A stretch of DNA of 64,000 bases from Metallyticus violacea. Its lineage: Eukaryota; Arthropoda; Insecta; Mantodea; Metallyticidae. The stretch covers positions 62,539,501-62,603,500 of the forward strand of contig CM060834.1 in assembly GCA_030762175.1 (NCBI GenBank), in the 5' to 3' direction. Shown piece after piece: positions 12,651-23,203 of this stretch; the stretch's first letter is position 1; each line of letters begins with the position of its first letter. The translations under genes were made by a program, and so were the position numbers. Below the pieces are notes generated by a model. It made no database searches, was not told the DNA's origin, and was given only the letters and a program-made list of their open reading frames with translations.

Positions 12651-13165
12651 ACCTAACCTTTCAGAGGACATTTGATAAGACCGAAAATAAATCGTATATT
12701 AACATGAATGTTACATTTTCCCTCGGTATAATATGGCTAATAAACTAAAAAAAATGAAGGAGAAACTGTTATCTTCTATAAAAATGATCAAGGAAAAAAA
12801 GCGTTTGAGAGGCCGTTAGATAAGAACCAAAGATTACCTAATGTAACGTAACCTAAGCTAACCCTTCAGAGGACGTTTGAAACGGTCCGAAATAAATCGT
12901 ATATTTTCATTATTGTATAGTTTCATTTTTTCTAATATGCTTTCCTAACGTTATGAACTTATAAAAATGAAAGAGAAACAGTTATCGGCAGAAATAATTC
13001 ATTAAGAAAAAAAAAAAAAAAAAGCCCTTTCAGAGTGCGTTTGAAACTATCGAAAATAAATCGTTCCTTTTCACCAATTTTCAGTTTATTTCGGTGTAAT
13101 TTGCTTTTCTAATATATCAAACTAGAAAAATGAAAGATTATATGCAAAAAAAAAAAAAAAAAAAA
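12651..13165 (+). repeat. Diverged C units, forward orientation
   Basis: Three units start with CTTTCAGAG-like motifs near 12657, 12862 and 13024. Each runs through GtTTGAAACgaTCGAAAATA and AATCGTATATTTTC to a core (near 12730-12775, 12936-12986 and 13101-13140). The core resembles GCTTTTCTAA, then TcAAACTAGAAAAATGAAAG, then AGAAACaGTTATC. The motif order matches satellite A, but sequence identity to A is low. A ctaacc-rich tract follows the first unit at about 12836-12864. These look like old border monomers. Confidence 0.75.
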
Positions 13166-13194
13166 AAATCATGAAATTCATAAATTCATGAAAA

Positions 13195-13395
13195 TAAGCT
13201 ATATATTTACAGTCGTTTCAAACGTTCTCTGAAACACGGTTTTTTCCTTAAACTTTTGTTCCAGATAACTGTTTCTCGTCATTTTTCTTGTTTGATATAT
13301 TTAGAATAGCATAATACACTTATAATAAACTAAATATTTTCGGTCGTTTTAAACTTCTCTGAAACGCGTTTTTTTTCATAAAAAACCATAAATTT
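13195..13395 (-). repeat. C unit in inverted orientation
   Basis: Two reverse-complement copies of the unit-start motif (GTTTCAAACGTTCTCTGAAA near 13214, TTTAAACTTCTCTGAAACGC near 13349) bracket a reversed core at about 13263-13311 (AGATAACTGTTTCTCgTCAT, then TTTTCTTGTTTGATATA). Flanking C units on both sides are forward, so this is a one-unit inversion of about 130-200 bp. Confidence 0.72.
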
Positions 13396-13501
13396 ATTTG
13401 ATCTAGACCGATTCAAACCTAGACTAACCTAACCTAACATTTTGCATTTCGTTCGAAACGATCGTATACTTATAAATAGTATATTTTAATTAAATTTACA
13501 A

Positions 13502-13740
13502 TTTTTTTTCACCTTAGTTAGCTTTTCTATGTTACCGAAACTATATAAATATAAGAGAAACCGTTATTTTAAACAAAAATGATTATAGAAAATATGGCTT
13601 TGAGAGGGCGTTAAATACTATTGGGAATAACCTAACCAAACTTAACCTAACCTAACCTAACTTAACCTGGTCCAACGAAACCGAACTTAACCTAAAAACT
13701 TAGCATAATTTATAATATAATCTAACTTATCTAACTTAGC
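13502..13740 (+). repeat. Left arm of 239-bp inverted repeat
   Basis: The reverse complement of 13910-14148 aligns along the whole arm with about 16 differences, roughly 93% identity by hand. The longest perfect stretch includes GCTTTTCTATGTTACCGAAA and continues through AAACCGTTATTTTAAACAAA. The arm contains a C core, the CTTTGAGAGGGCGTTAAATA stretch and a CCTAA tract. Confidence 0.92.
13631..13669 (+). repeat. Short degenerate CCTAA (TTAGG) tract
   Basis: Three exact CCTAA copies in a row (13646-13660) are flanked by degenerate ones (CCTAAccAAA, CTTAACCTgg). Related short runs occur near 12651, 12836-12864 and 13428-13439. The motif equals the common arthropod telomere repeat, but the run is far too short and internal to be a telomere. 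Confidence 0.7.
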
Positions 13741-13909
13741 CTTTCAGAGGACTTTTGAAACGATCGAAAATAAATCGTATATTTTAATTAATTTTAGTTT
13801 TTTCAGTGATGTATGCTTTTCTAAGTCTGAGAAATTATATAAATAGAAGAGAAAAAGTTATTTCCTAGAAAAAAAAGGGTTAGGGAAAGAAACGGATTTG
13901 AGAGGAAAC

Positions 13910-14148
13910 GCTAATTTAGATAAGTTAGATTAGATTATAAATTATGCTAAGTTTAGGATAAGTTCTGTTTGGTTGGGCCAGGTTAAATTAGGTTAGGTTA
14001 GGTTAAGTTTGGTTAGCTTCTTCCCAAAAGTATTTAACGCCCTCTCAAAGGCCATATTTTCTTTAATCATTTTTGTTTAAAATAACGGTTTCTCTTATAT
14101 TTATATAGTTTCGGTAACATAGAAAAGCAAACTAAAGTGAAAAAAAAA
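13910..14148 (-). repeat. Right arm of 239-bp inverted repeat
   Basis: This is the partner of 13502-13740, with equal length and a 169-bp spacer. It includes a TTAGG tract, the reverse complement of the left arm's CCTAA tract. Immediately after it, at about 14149, satellite B begins in the same (reversed) orientation as this arm. The arm therefore marks the strand switch between the arrays. Confidence 0.92.
13987..14012 (-). repeat. Short TTAGG tract, mirror of the left-arm tract
   Basis: TTAGGTTAGGTTAGGTTAAG lies inside the right arm of the inverted repeat and is the reverse complement of the tract at 13631-13669. Confidence 0.75.
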
Positions 14149-14784
14149 AAACTTAAATTTCAAATGGAGACAACTATTTCTCCTTCATTAGTCTAGTTTG
14201 ATAGCCTCAGAAAAGGATAAAATGAAGCGAGATTCGCTAAAAGAAAAGATTTATTTCGATGGTTGGAAACTTTATTAGAATCACTTTTTTTCCATTCTTA
14301 TTTGAGATAACTGTTTCTCTTTCACTATTCCAGTTTTATAGTCTTAGAAAAGCATATTATGCGGAAAGAATCTCGGAAAGAAAAAATTTTTTTTTCGAAG
14401 TTTGGAAACTTCAAAAGAATCGCTTTTTGTTGCGAAAAAAGAACTTAAATTTCACATGGAGACAACTATTTCTCCTTCATTAATCTAGTTTGATAGCCTT
14501 AGAAAAGGATAAAATGAAGAGAGATTCGCTAAAAGAAAAGATTTATTTTCGAAGGTTGGAAACTTAATAAGAATCAAGTCTTTTTTTGGCGTTTGAAATA
14601 GAGATAACTGTTTCTCTTTCACTATTTTAGTTTGATAGTCTTAGAAAAGCATAAAATGAAGAAAGATTTGCGAAAGGAAAAGATTTATTTTGAACGTTCT
14701 AAACCTCATTAGAATCACTTCTTTTCCGTTCTTATTTGAAATAACTCGTTCTCTTTCATTTTTCCAGTTTGATAGTCTTAGAAA

Positions 14785-16985
14785 AGCATATTCTGCCAAA
14801 AAAATCTCCAAAAGAAAGGATTTATTTTCGAAGGTTGGAAACTTTAAAAGAATCGCGTTTTTTTGCGTTTCATATGGAGATAACTATTTATCCTTCAATT
14901 ATCTAGTTTGATAGCCTTAGAAAAGCATATTATGCGGAAAGAATCTCGAACAGAAAAAAGTTATTTTCGAAGGTTGGAAACTTCAAAAGAATCGCGTTTT
15001 CTTTTGCGTTTCATATGGAGATAACTATTTCCCTTTCATTTTTCCAGTTACATAGCCTTAGAAAAGCATATTATGCGGAAAAAATCTCGAAAAGGAAATA
15101 TATATTTTCGAAGATTGTACACTTCACAAAAATCGCGTTTTTTTTGCGTTTCAAATGGAGATAACTAATTCTCTTTCATTATTGTAGTTTGATAGTCTTA
15201 GAAAAGCATAAAACGAAGAAAGATTTCGAAAAGAAAAGATTTTTTTTTGATCATTCTAAACCTCATTAAAATCACTTCTTTTCCGTTCTTATTTGAAATA
15301 TCTTGTTCTTTTTCATTTTTCTAGTTTGATAGCCTTAGAAAAGCATAAAATGAAGAAAGATTCGCAAAAAGAAAAGATTTATTTCGATTGTTGGAAACTT
15401 CATTAAAATGACTTTCTTTCCGTTCTTATTTGAGATAACTAGTTCTCTTTCCTTTTACAACTTTGAAAGCCTTAGAAAAACATATTCTGCGCAAAGAATC
15501 TCGAAAAGAAAAAAATTTTTTTTCTTAGTTCGGTAACTTCAAAGGAATCCCGTTTTGTTGCGTTTCAAATGGAGATAACTATTTCACCTTCATTATTCTA
15601 GCTTGATAACCCTACAAAACCATAAAATGAAGAAAGTTTCTCGAAAAGAAAACATTTATTTCGACGGTTGGAAACTTCATTAGAATCACCTTTTTTCCGT
15701 TCTTATTTGAGATAGCGGTTCTGTTTCATTTTTCTTCTTTGATAGCCTTAGAAAAGCATATTATGTGATAAGAATGTTGAAAAGAAAAATTTTTTTTTCT
15801 CGATATTTGAAAACTTCAAAAGAATCGCGTTTTGTTGCGTTTCAAATGGAGATAACTATTTCTCCTTCATTATTCTAGTTTGTTAGCCTTAGAAAACCAT
15901 AAAATGAAGAAAGATTCGCGAAAAGAAAACATTTATTTCGATGGTTGGAAACTTCATTAGAATCACCTTTTTTCCGTTCTTATTTGAGATAACTGGTTCT
16001 CTTTCATTTTTCTACTTTGATAGCCTTAGAAAAGCATATTATGCGGAAATATTCTCGAAAAAAAATTTTTTTTTTCGAAGTTTGGAAACTTCAAAAGAAT
16101 CGCGTTTTGTTGAGTTTCAAATGCAGATAACTATTTCTCCTTCATTATTCTAGTTTGATAGCCTTAGAAAACCATAAAATGAAGAAAGATTCGCAAAAAG
16201 AAAACATTTATTTCGATGGTTGGAAACTTCATTAGAATGATTTTTTTCCGTTCTTATTTGAGAATACTGGTTCTCTTTCATTTTTCTACTTAGACAGCCT
16301 TAGAAAAGCATATTCTGTGCAAAGAATGTCGAAAAGAAAAAAAATTTTTTCGAAGTTTGGAAACTTCAAAAGAATCCCGCTTTGTTGCGTTTCAAATGGA
16401 GATAATATTTCTCCTTCATTATTCTAGTTTGATAGCCTTAGAAAACCATAAAATGAAGTAAGTTTCTCGAAAAGAAAACATTTATTTCGACGGTTGGAAA
16501 CTTCATTAGAAAAACTTTTTTCCGTTCTTATTTGAGACAACTGTTTCTCTTTCATTTTTTAACTTTGATAGCCTTAGAAAAGCATATTATGCGGAAAGAA
16601 TCTCGGAAAGAAATAATTTTTTTTTCGAAGTTTGGAAACATCAAAAAGAATCGCGTCTTGTTTGGTTTCAAATGGAGATAACTATTTCTCCTTCATTATT
16701 CTAGTTTGATTGCCTTAGAAAACCACAAAATGAAGAAAGATTCGCAAAAAGAAAACATTTATTTCGATGGTTGGAAACCTCATTAGAAACAATTTTTTTC
16801 CGTTCTTATATGACATAACTGGAAATTTTTAATTTTTCTTCTTTGATAGCCTTAGAAAAGCATATTATGCGGAAAGAGTCTCGAAGATAAAACATTTTTT
16901 TTTTCCAAGTATGGAAACATATAAAGAACCGCGTTTTGTTGAGTTTGCTGGAGATAACTATTTCTCCTTCATTATTCTAGTTTGA
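14785..16985 (-). repeat. Array-edge segment of satellite B, source or sister of the 35.8-kb copy
   Basis: These distinctive edge units carry the CTGCCAAAAAAATCTCCAAA, GGAAATATATATTTTCGAAG and ATTGTACACTTCAC variants. They recur in the same order from 35843 to about 37605. The interior copy lacks one 138-bp unit near 14900-15040 and one dimer near 15690-15965. Confidence 0.85.
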
Positions 16986-18429
16986 TAGCCTTAGAAAACC
17001 ATAAATTGAAGAAAGATTCGCAAAAGGGAAACATTTATTTCGATGGTTGGAAACTTCATTAGAATCACTTATTATCCGTTCTTACTTGGGATAACTGGTA
17101 CTCTTTCATTTTTCTTCTTTGATAGGCTTAGAAAAGCATATTATGCGGAAAGATTCTCGAAAAGAAAAAATTTTATTTTCGAAGTTTGAAAACTTCAAAA
17201 GAATCGCGTTTTGTTCCATTTCAAATGGAGATAACTATTTCTCCTTCATTATTCTAGTTTGATAGCCTTAGAAAACCTTAAAATGAAGAAAGTATCGGGA
17301 AAAGAAAACATTTATTTCGATGGTTGGAAACTTCATTAGAATCACTTTTTTTCCGTTCTTATATGAGATAACTGGTTATCTTTCATTTTTCTTCTTTGAT
17401 AGCCTTAGAAAAGCATATTATGCCGAAAGAATCTCGAAAAGAAAAAAAATTTTTTGCAGTTACGAAACTTCAAAAGAATCGCGTTTTGTTATGTTTCAAG
17501 TGGAGATAACAATTTCTCCTTCATTATTCTAGTTTGATAGCCTTAGTAATCCATAAAGTTAGAAAGATTCGCGAAAAGAAAACTTTTATGTCGATGTTTG
17601 CAAACACCATTATAATCACTTTTTTTCCGTTCTTATTTGAGATAACTGTTTCTCTTTCATTTTTCCACTTTGATAGCCTTAGAAAAGCATATTATGCGGA
17701 AAGAATCTCGAAAAGAAAATTTTTTTTTTCGAAGTTTGGAAACTTCAAAGAATCGCGTTTTGTTGCGTTTCAAATGGAGATAATTATTTTTCCTTTATTA
17801 TTCTAGTTTGATAGCCTTAGAAAACCATAAAATGAAGAATGATTTGCGAAAAGAAAACATTTATTTTCATGGTTGGTAACTTCATTAGAATCACTTTTTT
17901 CCCGTTCTTATATGAGATAACTGGTTATCTTTCATTTTTCTTCTTTGATGGCCTTAGAAAAGCATATTATGCGGAAAGAATCTCGAAAGGAAAAAATTTT
18001 TTTTTGAAGTTTGGAAACTTCAAAAGAAACGCGTTTTTTTGCGTTTCAAATGGATATAACTATTTCTCCTTCATTATTCTAGTTTGATAGCCTTAGAAAA
18101 CCATAAAATGAAGAAAGATTCGCGGAAAGAAAACATTTATTTCCATGGTTGGAAACTTCATTATAATCACTTTTTTTCCGTTCTTTTTTCAGATAACTGG
18201 TTCTCTTTCATTTTTCTACTTTGATAGCTTTAGAAAAGCATTTTCTGCGCAAAGAATCTCGAAAAGAAAAAAAATTTTTTTTCGTAGTTCGGTAACTTCA
18301 AAGGAATCCCGTTTTGTTGCGTTTCAAATGGATATAACTATTTCTCCTTCATTATTCTAGTTTGATAGCCTTAGAAAACCATAAAATGAAGAAAGATTCG
18401 CTAAAAGAAAATCATTATTTCGATGGTTG

Positions 18430-19830
18430 GAAACTTCATTAGAATCATTTTTTTCCGTTCTTATTTGAGATAGCTGGTTCTCTTATCTTTTTCCACTTTG
18501 ATAGCCTTAGAAAAGCATATATGCTGAAATTATCTCCGAAAGAAAAAAAAAATTTTCGAAGTTTGGAATCTTCAAAAGAATCGCGTTTTGTTCCGTTTCA
18601 AATGCAGATAACTATTTCTCCTTCATTTTTCTAGTTAGATAGCCTTAGAAAACCATAAAATGAAGAAAGTTTCTCGAAAAGAAAACATTTATTTCGACGG
18701 TTGGAAACTTCATTAGAATCACTATTTTTCCGTTCTTATTTGAGGTAAGTGGTTCTCTTTCATTTTTCTACTTTGATAGCCTTAGAAAAGCATATTATGC
18801 GGAAAGATTCTCGAAAAAAATTTTTTTTTTCGATGTTTGGAAACTTCAAAAGAATCGCGTTTTGTTGCGTTTAAATGGAGATAACTATTTCTCCTTCATT
18901 ATTCTAGTTTGATAGCCTTAGAAAACCATAAAATGAAGAAAGATTCGCAAAAAGAAAAGATTTATTTCGATGGTTGGAAACTTCATTAAAATGACTTTTT
19001 TTCCGTTCTTATTTGAGATAACTAGTTCTCTTTCCTTTTACCACTTTGAAAGCCTTAGAAAAGCATATTCTGCGCAAAGAATCACGAAAAGAAAAAAAAA
19101 ATTTTCGAAGTTTGGATACTTCAAAGGAATCCCGTTTTTTTGCGTTTCAAATGGAGATAACTATTTCTCCTTCATTATTCTAGTTTGATAGCCTTAGAAA
19201 ACCATAAAATGAAGAAAGATTCGCGAAAAGAAAATCATTATTTCGATGGTTGGAAACTTCATTAGAATCATTTTTTTCCGTTCTTATTTGAGATAGCTGG
19301 TTCTCTTATTTTTTCCACTTTGATAGCCTTAGAAAAGCATATATGCTGAAATTATCTCCGAAAGAAAAAAAAAATTTTCGAAGTTTGCAATCTTCAAAAG
19401 AATCGCGTTTTGTTCCGTTTCAAATGGAGATAACTATTTCTCCTTCATTTTTCTAGTTAGATAGCCTTAGAAAACCATAAAATGAAGAAAGTTTCGCGAA
19501 ATGAAAACATTTATTTCGATGGTTGGAAACTTCATTAGAATCACTTTTTTTTCCGTTCTTATTTGAGATAAGTGGTTCTCTTTCAATTTTCTACTTTGAT
19601 AGCCTTAGAAAAGCATATTATGCTGAAAGAATCTAGAAGAGAAAAAAATTTTTTTTTCCAAGTTTGGAAAATTATAAAGGAATGCGTTTGGTTGAGTTTA
19701 ATGGAGATAACTATTTCTCCTTCATTATTCTAGTTTGATAGCCTTAGAAAACCATTAAATGAAGAAAGATTCGCAAAAAGAAAACATTTATTTCGATGGT
19801 TGGAAACTTCATTAGAATCACTTTTTTTCC
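18430..19830 (-). repeat. Segment shared with 23393-24793 (offset 4963)
   Basis: About 1.4 kb here matches 23393-24793, with landmarks shifted by about 4963 bp (18 dimers). Shared rare variants include GAGATAGCTGGTTCTCTTAT, GAGGTAAGTGGTTCTC and AGGAATGCGTTTGGTTGAG. The match stops near 19830, where the two copies continue into different units. Confidence 0.8.
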
Positions 19831-22300
19831 GTTCTTATTTGAGATAACTGTTTCTCTTTCATTTTTCCACTTTGATAGCCTTAGAAAAGCATATAATGCG
19901 GAAAGAATCCTGGAAAGAAAAATTTTTTTTTCGAAGTTTGGAAACTTCAAAAGAATCGCGTTTTGTTGCGTTTCAATTGGAGATAACTATTTCTCCTATT
20001 TTATTCTAGTTTGATAGCCTTAGAAAACCATAAAATGAAGAAAGATTCCCGAAAAGAAAACATTTATTTCGATGGTTGGAAACTTCATTAGAATCAATTT
20101 TTTTCCGTTCTTATTTGAGATAACTGGTTCTCTTTCATTTTTCCACTTCGATAGCTTTAGAAAAGCTTATTATGCGGAAAGAATCTCCGAAAGAAAAAAA
20201 ATTTTTTTCGAAGTTTGGAATCTTCACAAGAATCGCGTTTTGTTGCGTTTCAAATGGAGATAACTACTTCTCCTTCATTATTCTAGTTTGATAGCCTTAG
20301 AAAACCATAAAATGAAGAAAGATTCGCGAAAAGAAAAGACTTATTTCAGTTGTTGGAAACTTCATTAGAATCACTTTTTTTCCGTTCTTATATGAGATAA
20401 CTGGTTATCTTTCATTTTTCTTCTTTGATAGCCTTAGAAAAGCATATTATGCCGAAAGAATCTCGAAAAGAAAAAATTTTTTTTGAAGTTAGTAAACCTC
20501 AAGTAATCGCGTTTTTTTATGTTTCAAGTGGAGATAACTTTTTCTCCTTCATTATTCTAGTTTGATAGCCTTAGTAATCCATAAAACGAAGAAATATTCG
20601 CGAAAAGAAAACATTTATTTCGATGGTTGGAAACATCATTATAATCACTTTTTTCCGTTCTTATTTGAGATAACTGGTTCTCTTTCATTATTCTACTTTG
20701 ATAGCTTTAGAAAAGCATATTCTGCGCAAAGATTCTCGATAAGAAAAAAAAATTTTTTTCGAAGTTTGGTAACTACAAAAGAATCGGGTTTTGTTGCGTA
20801 TCAAATGGAGATAACTATTTCTCCTTCATTATTCTAGTTTGATAGCCTTAGAAAACCATAAAATGAAGAAAGATTCGCGAAAAGAAAACATTTATTTCCA
20901 TGGTTGGAAACTTCATTAGAATCACTTTTTTTCCGTTTTTATTTAAGATAACTGGTTCTCTTTCATTTTCACACTTTGATAGTCTTAGAAAAGCATATTA
21001 TGCGGAAAGAATCTCGGAAAGAAAATAATTTTTTTTTCGAAGTTTGGAAACTTCAAAAGAATCGCTTTTTGTTGCGTTTCAAATGGAGATAACTATTTCT
21101 CCTTCATTATTCTAGTTTGATAGCCTTAGAAAACCATAATATGAAGAAATATTCGCGAAAAGAAAACATTTATTTCGATGGTTGGAAACTTCATTAGAAT
21201 CACTTTTTTCCGTTTTTATTTAAGATAACTGGTTCTCTTTCATTTTTACACTTTGATAGTCTTAGAAAAGCATATTATGCGGAAAGAATCTGGAAAAGAA
21301 AAAAATTTTTTTTCGAAGTTTGGAAACTTCAAAGAATCGCGTTTTGTTGCGTTTCAAATGGAGATAACTATTTCTCCTTCATTATTCTAGTATGATAGCC
21401 TTAGAAAACCATAAAATTAAGAAAGTATCGGGAAAAGAAAACATTTATTTCGATGGTTTGAAACTTCATTAGAATCACTTTTTTCCGTTCTTACGTGAGT
21501 TAACTGGTTATCTTTCATTTTTCTTCTTTGATAGCTTTAGAAAAGCATATTATGCGGAAAGAATCTCGAAAGGAAAACATTTTTTTTTTGAAGTTTGGAA
21601 ACTTCAAAAGAAACGCGTTTTGTTGCGTTTCAAATAGAGATAACTATTTCTCCTTCATTATTCTAGTTTGATAGCCTTAGAAAACCATAAAATGAAGAAA
21701 GATTCGCGGAAAGAAAACATTTATTTCCATGGTTGGAAACTTTATTATAATCAATTTTTTTCCGTTCTTATTTCAGATAACTGGTTCTCTTTCATTTTTC
21801 TACTTTCATAGCTTTAGAAAAGCATATTCTGCGCAAAGAATCTCGAAAAGAAAAAACATTTTTTTTCGTAGTTCGGTAACTTCAAAGGAATCCCGTTTTG
21901 TTGCGTTTCAAATGGAGATAACTATTTCTCCATCATTATTCTAGTTTGATAGCCTTAGAAAACCATAAAATGAAGAAAGATTCGCGAAAAGAAAATCATT
22001 ATTTCGATGGTTGGAAACTTCATTAGAATCATTTTTTTCCGTTCATATTTGAGATAACTGGTTCTCTTTCCTTTTTCCACTTTGATAGCCTTAGAAAAGC
22101 ATATATGCTGAAATTATCTCCGAAAGAAAAAAATTTTTTTCGAAGTTTGGAATCTTCAAAAGAATAGCGTTTTGTTGCGTTTCAAATGGAGATATCTATT
22201 TCTCCTTCATTTTTCTAGTTTGATAGCCTTAGAAATCCATAAAATGAAGAAAGTTTCTCGAAAAGAAAACATTTATTTCGACGGTTGGAAACTTCATTAG
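19796..22300 (-). repeat. Segment shared with 28067-30571 (offset 8270)
   Basis: About 2.5 kb (nine dimers) matches at an offset of about 8270 bp; for example frames at 20072 and 20562 reappear at 28342 and 28832. One unit near 21190-21270 differs strongly from its counterpart near 29470-29540, while both sides still match. That looks like a conversion patch of about one unit. Confidence 0.8.
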
Positions 22301-23203
22301 AATCACTTTTTTCCGTTCTTATTTGAGATAACTGTTTCTCTTTCATTTTTCCACTTTGATAGCCTTAGAAAAGCATATAATGCGGAAAGAATCCTGGAAA
22401 GAAAATTTTTTTTTTTCGAAGTTTGGAAACTTCAAAAGAATCGCGTTTTGTTGCGTTTCAAATGGAGATAACTATTTCTCCTATTTTATTCTAGTTTGAT
22501 AGCCTTAGAAAACCATAAAATGAAGAAAGATTCGCGAAAAGAAAAGACTTATTTCAGTTGTTGGAAACTTCATTAGAATCACTTTTTTTCCGTTCTTATA
22601 TGAGATAACTGGTTATCTTTCATTTTTCTTGTTTGATAGCCTTAGAAAAGCATATTATGCCGAAAGAATCTCGAAAAGAAAAAAATTCTTTTGAAGTTAG
22701 TAAACTTCAAATAATCGCGTTTTTTTATGTTTCAAGTGGAGATAACTATTTCTCCTTCATTATTCTAGTTTGATAGCCTTAGTAATCCATAAAACGAAGA
22801 AAGATTCGCGAAAAGAACACATTTATTTCGATGGTTGGAAACATCATTATAATCACTTTTTTCCGTTCTTATTTGAGATAACTGGTTCTCTTTCATTATT
22901 CTACTTTGATAGCTTTAGAAAAGCATATTCTGCGCAAAGATTCTCGATAAGAAAAAAAAAATTTTTTCGAAATTTGGTAACTACAAAAGAATCGGGTTTT
23001 GTTGCGTATCAAATGGAGATAACTATTTCTCCTTCATTATTCTAGTTTGATAGCCTTAGAAAACCATAAAATGAAGAAAGATTCGCGAAAAGAAAACATT
23101 TATTTCCATGGTTGGAAACTTCATTAGAATCACTTTTTTTCCGTTTTTATTTAAGATAACTGGTTCTCTTTCATTTTCACACTTTGATAGTCTTAGAAAA
23201 GCA

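Larger units (their letters stand above)
13440..13909 (+). repeat. C units, forward, including the inverted-repeat spacer
   Basis: Two forward units are present. The first starts with a GTTCGAAACGATCGTATAC-like stretch near 13451. The second starts at 13741 with CTTTCAGAGGACTTTTGAAA and forms the 169-bp spacer of the inverted repeat. Cores lie at about 13520-13570 and 13811-13860. The first unit is followed by a CCTAA tract. Confidence 0.75.

Noticed and set aside
13631..14012. A telomere end
   Set aside because: Only about three exact CCTAA copies lie in each tract, they occur in opposite orientations inside an inverted repeat, and satellite continues on both sides.
13502..14148. A foldback or MITE transposon made of the two inverted arms
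   Set aside because: The arms consist of C satellite units, no target-site duplication is visible, and the outer flanks are different satellite sequence on each side. An orientation switch explains it better.
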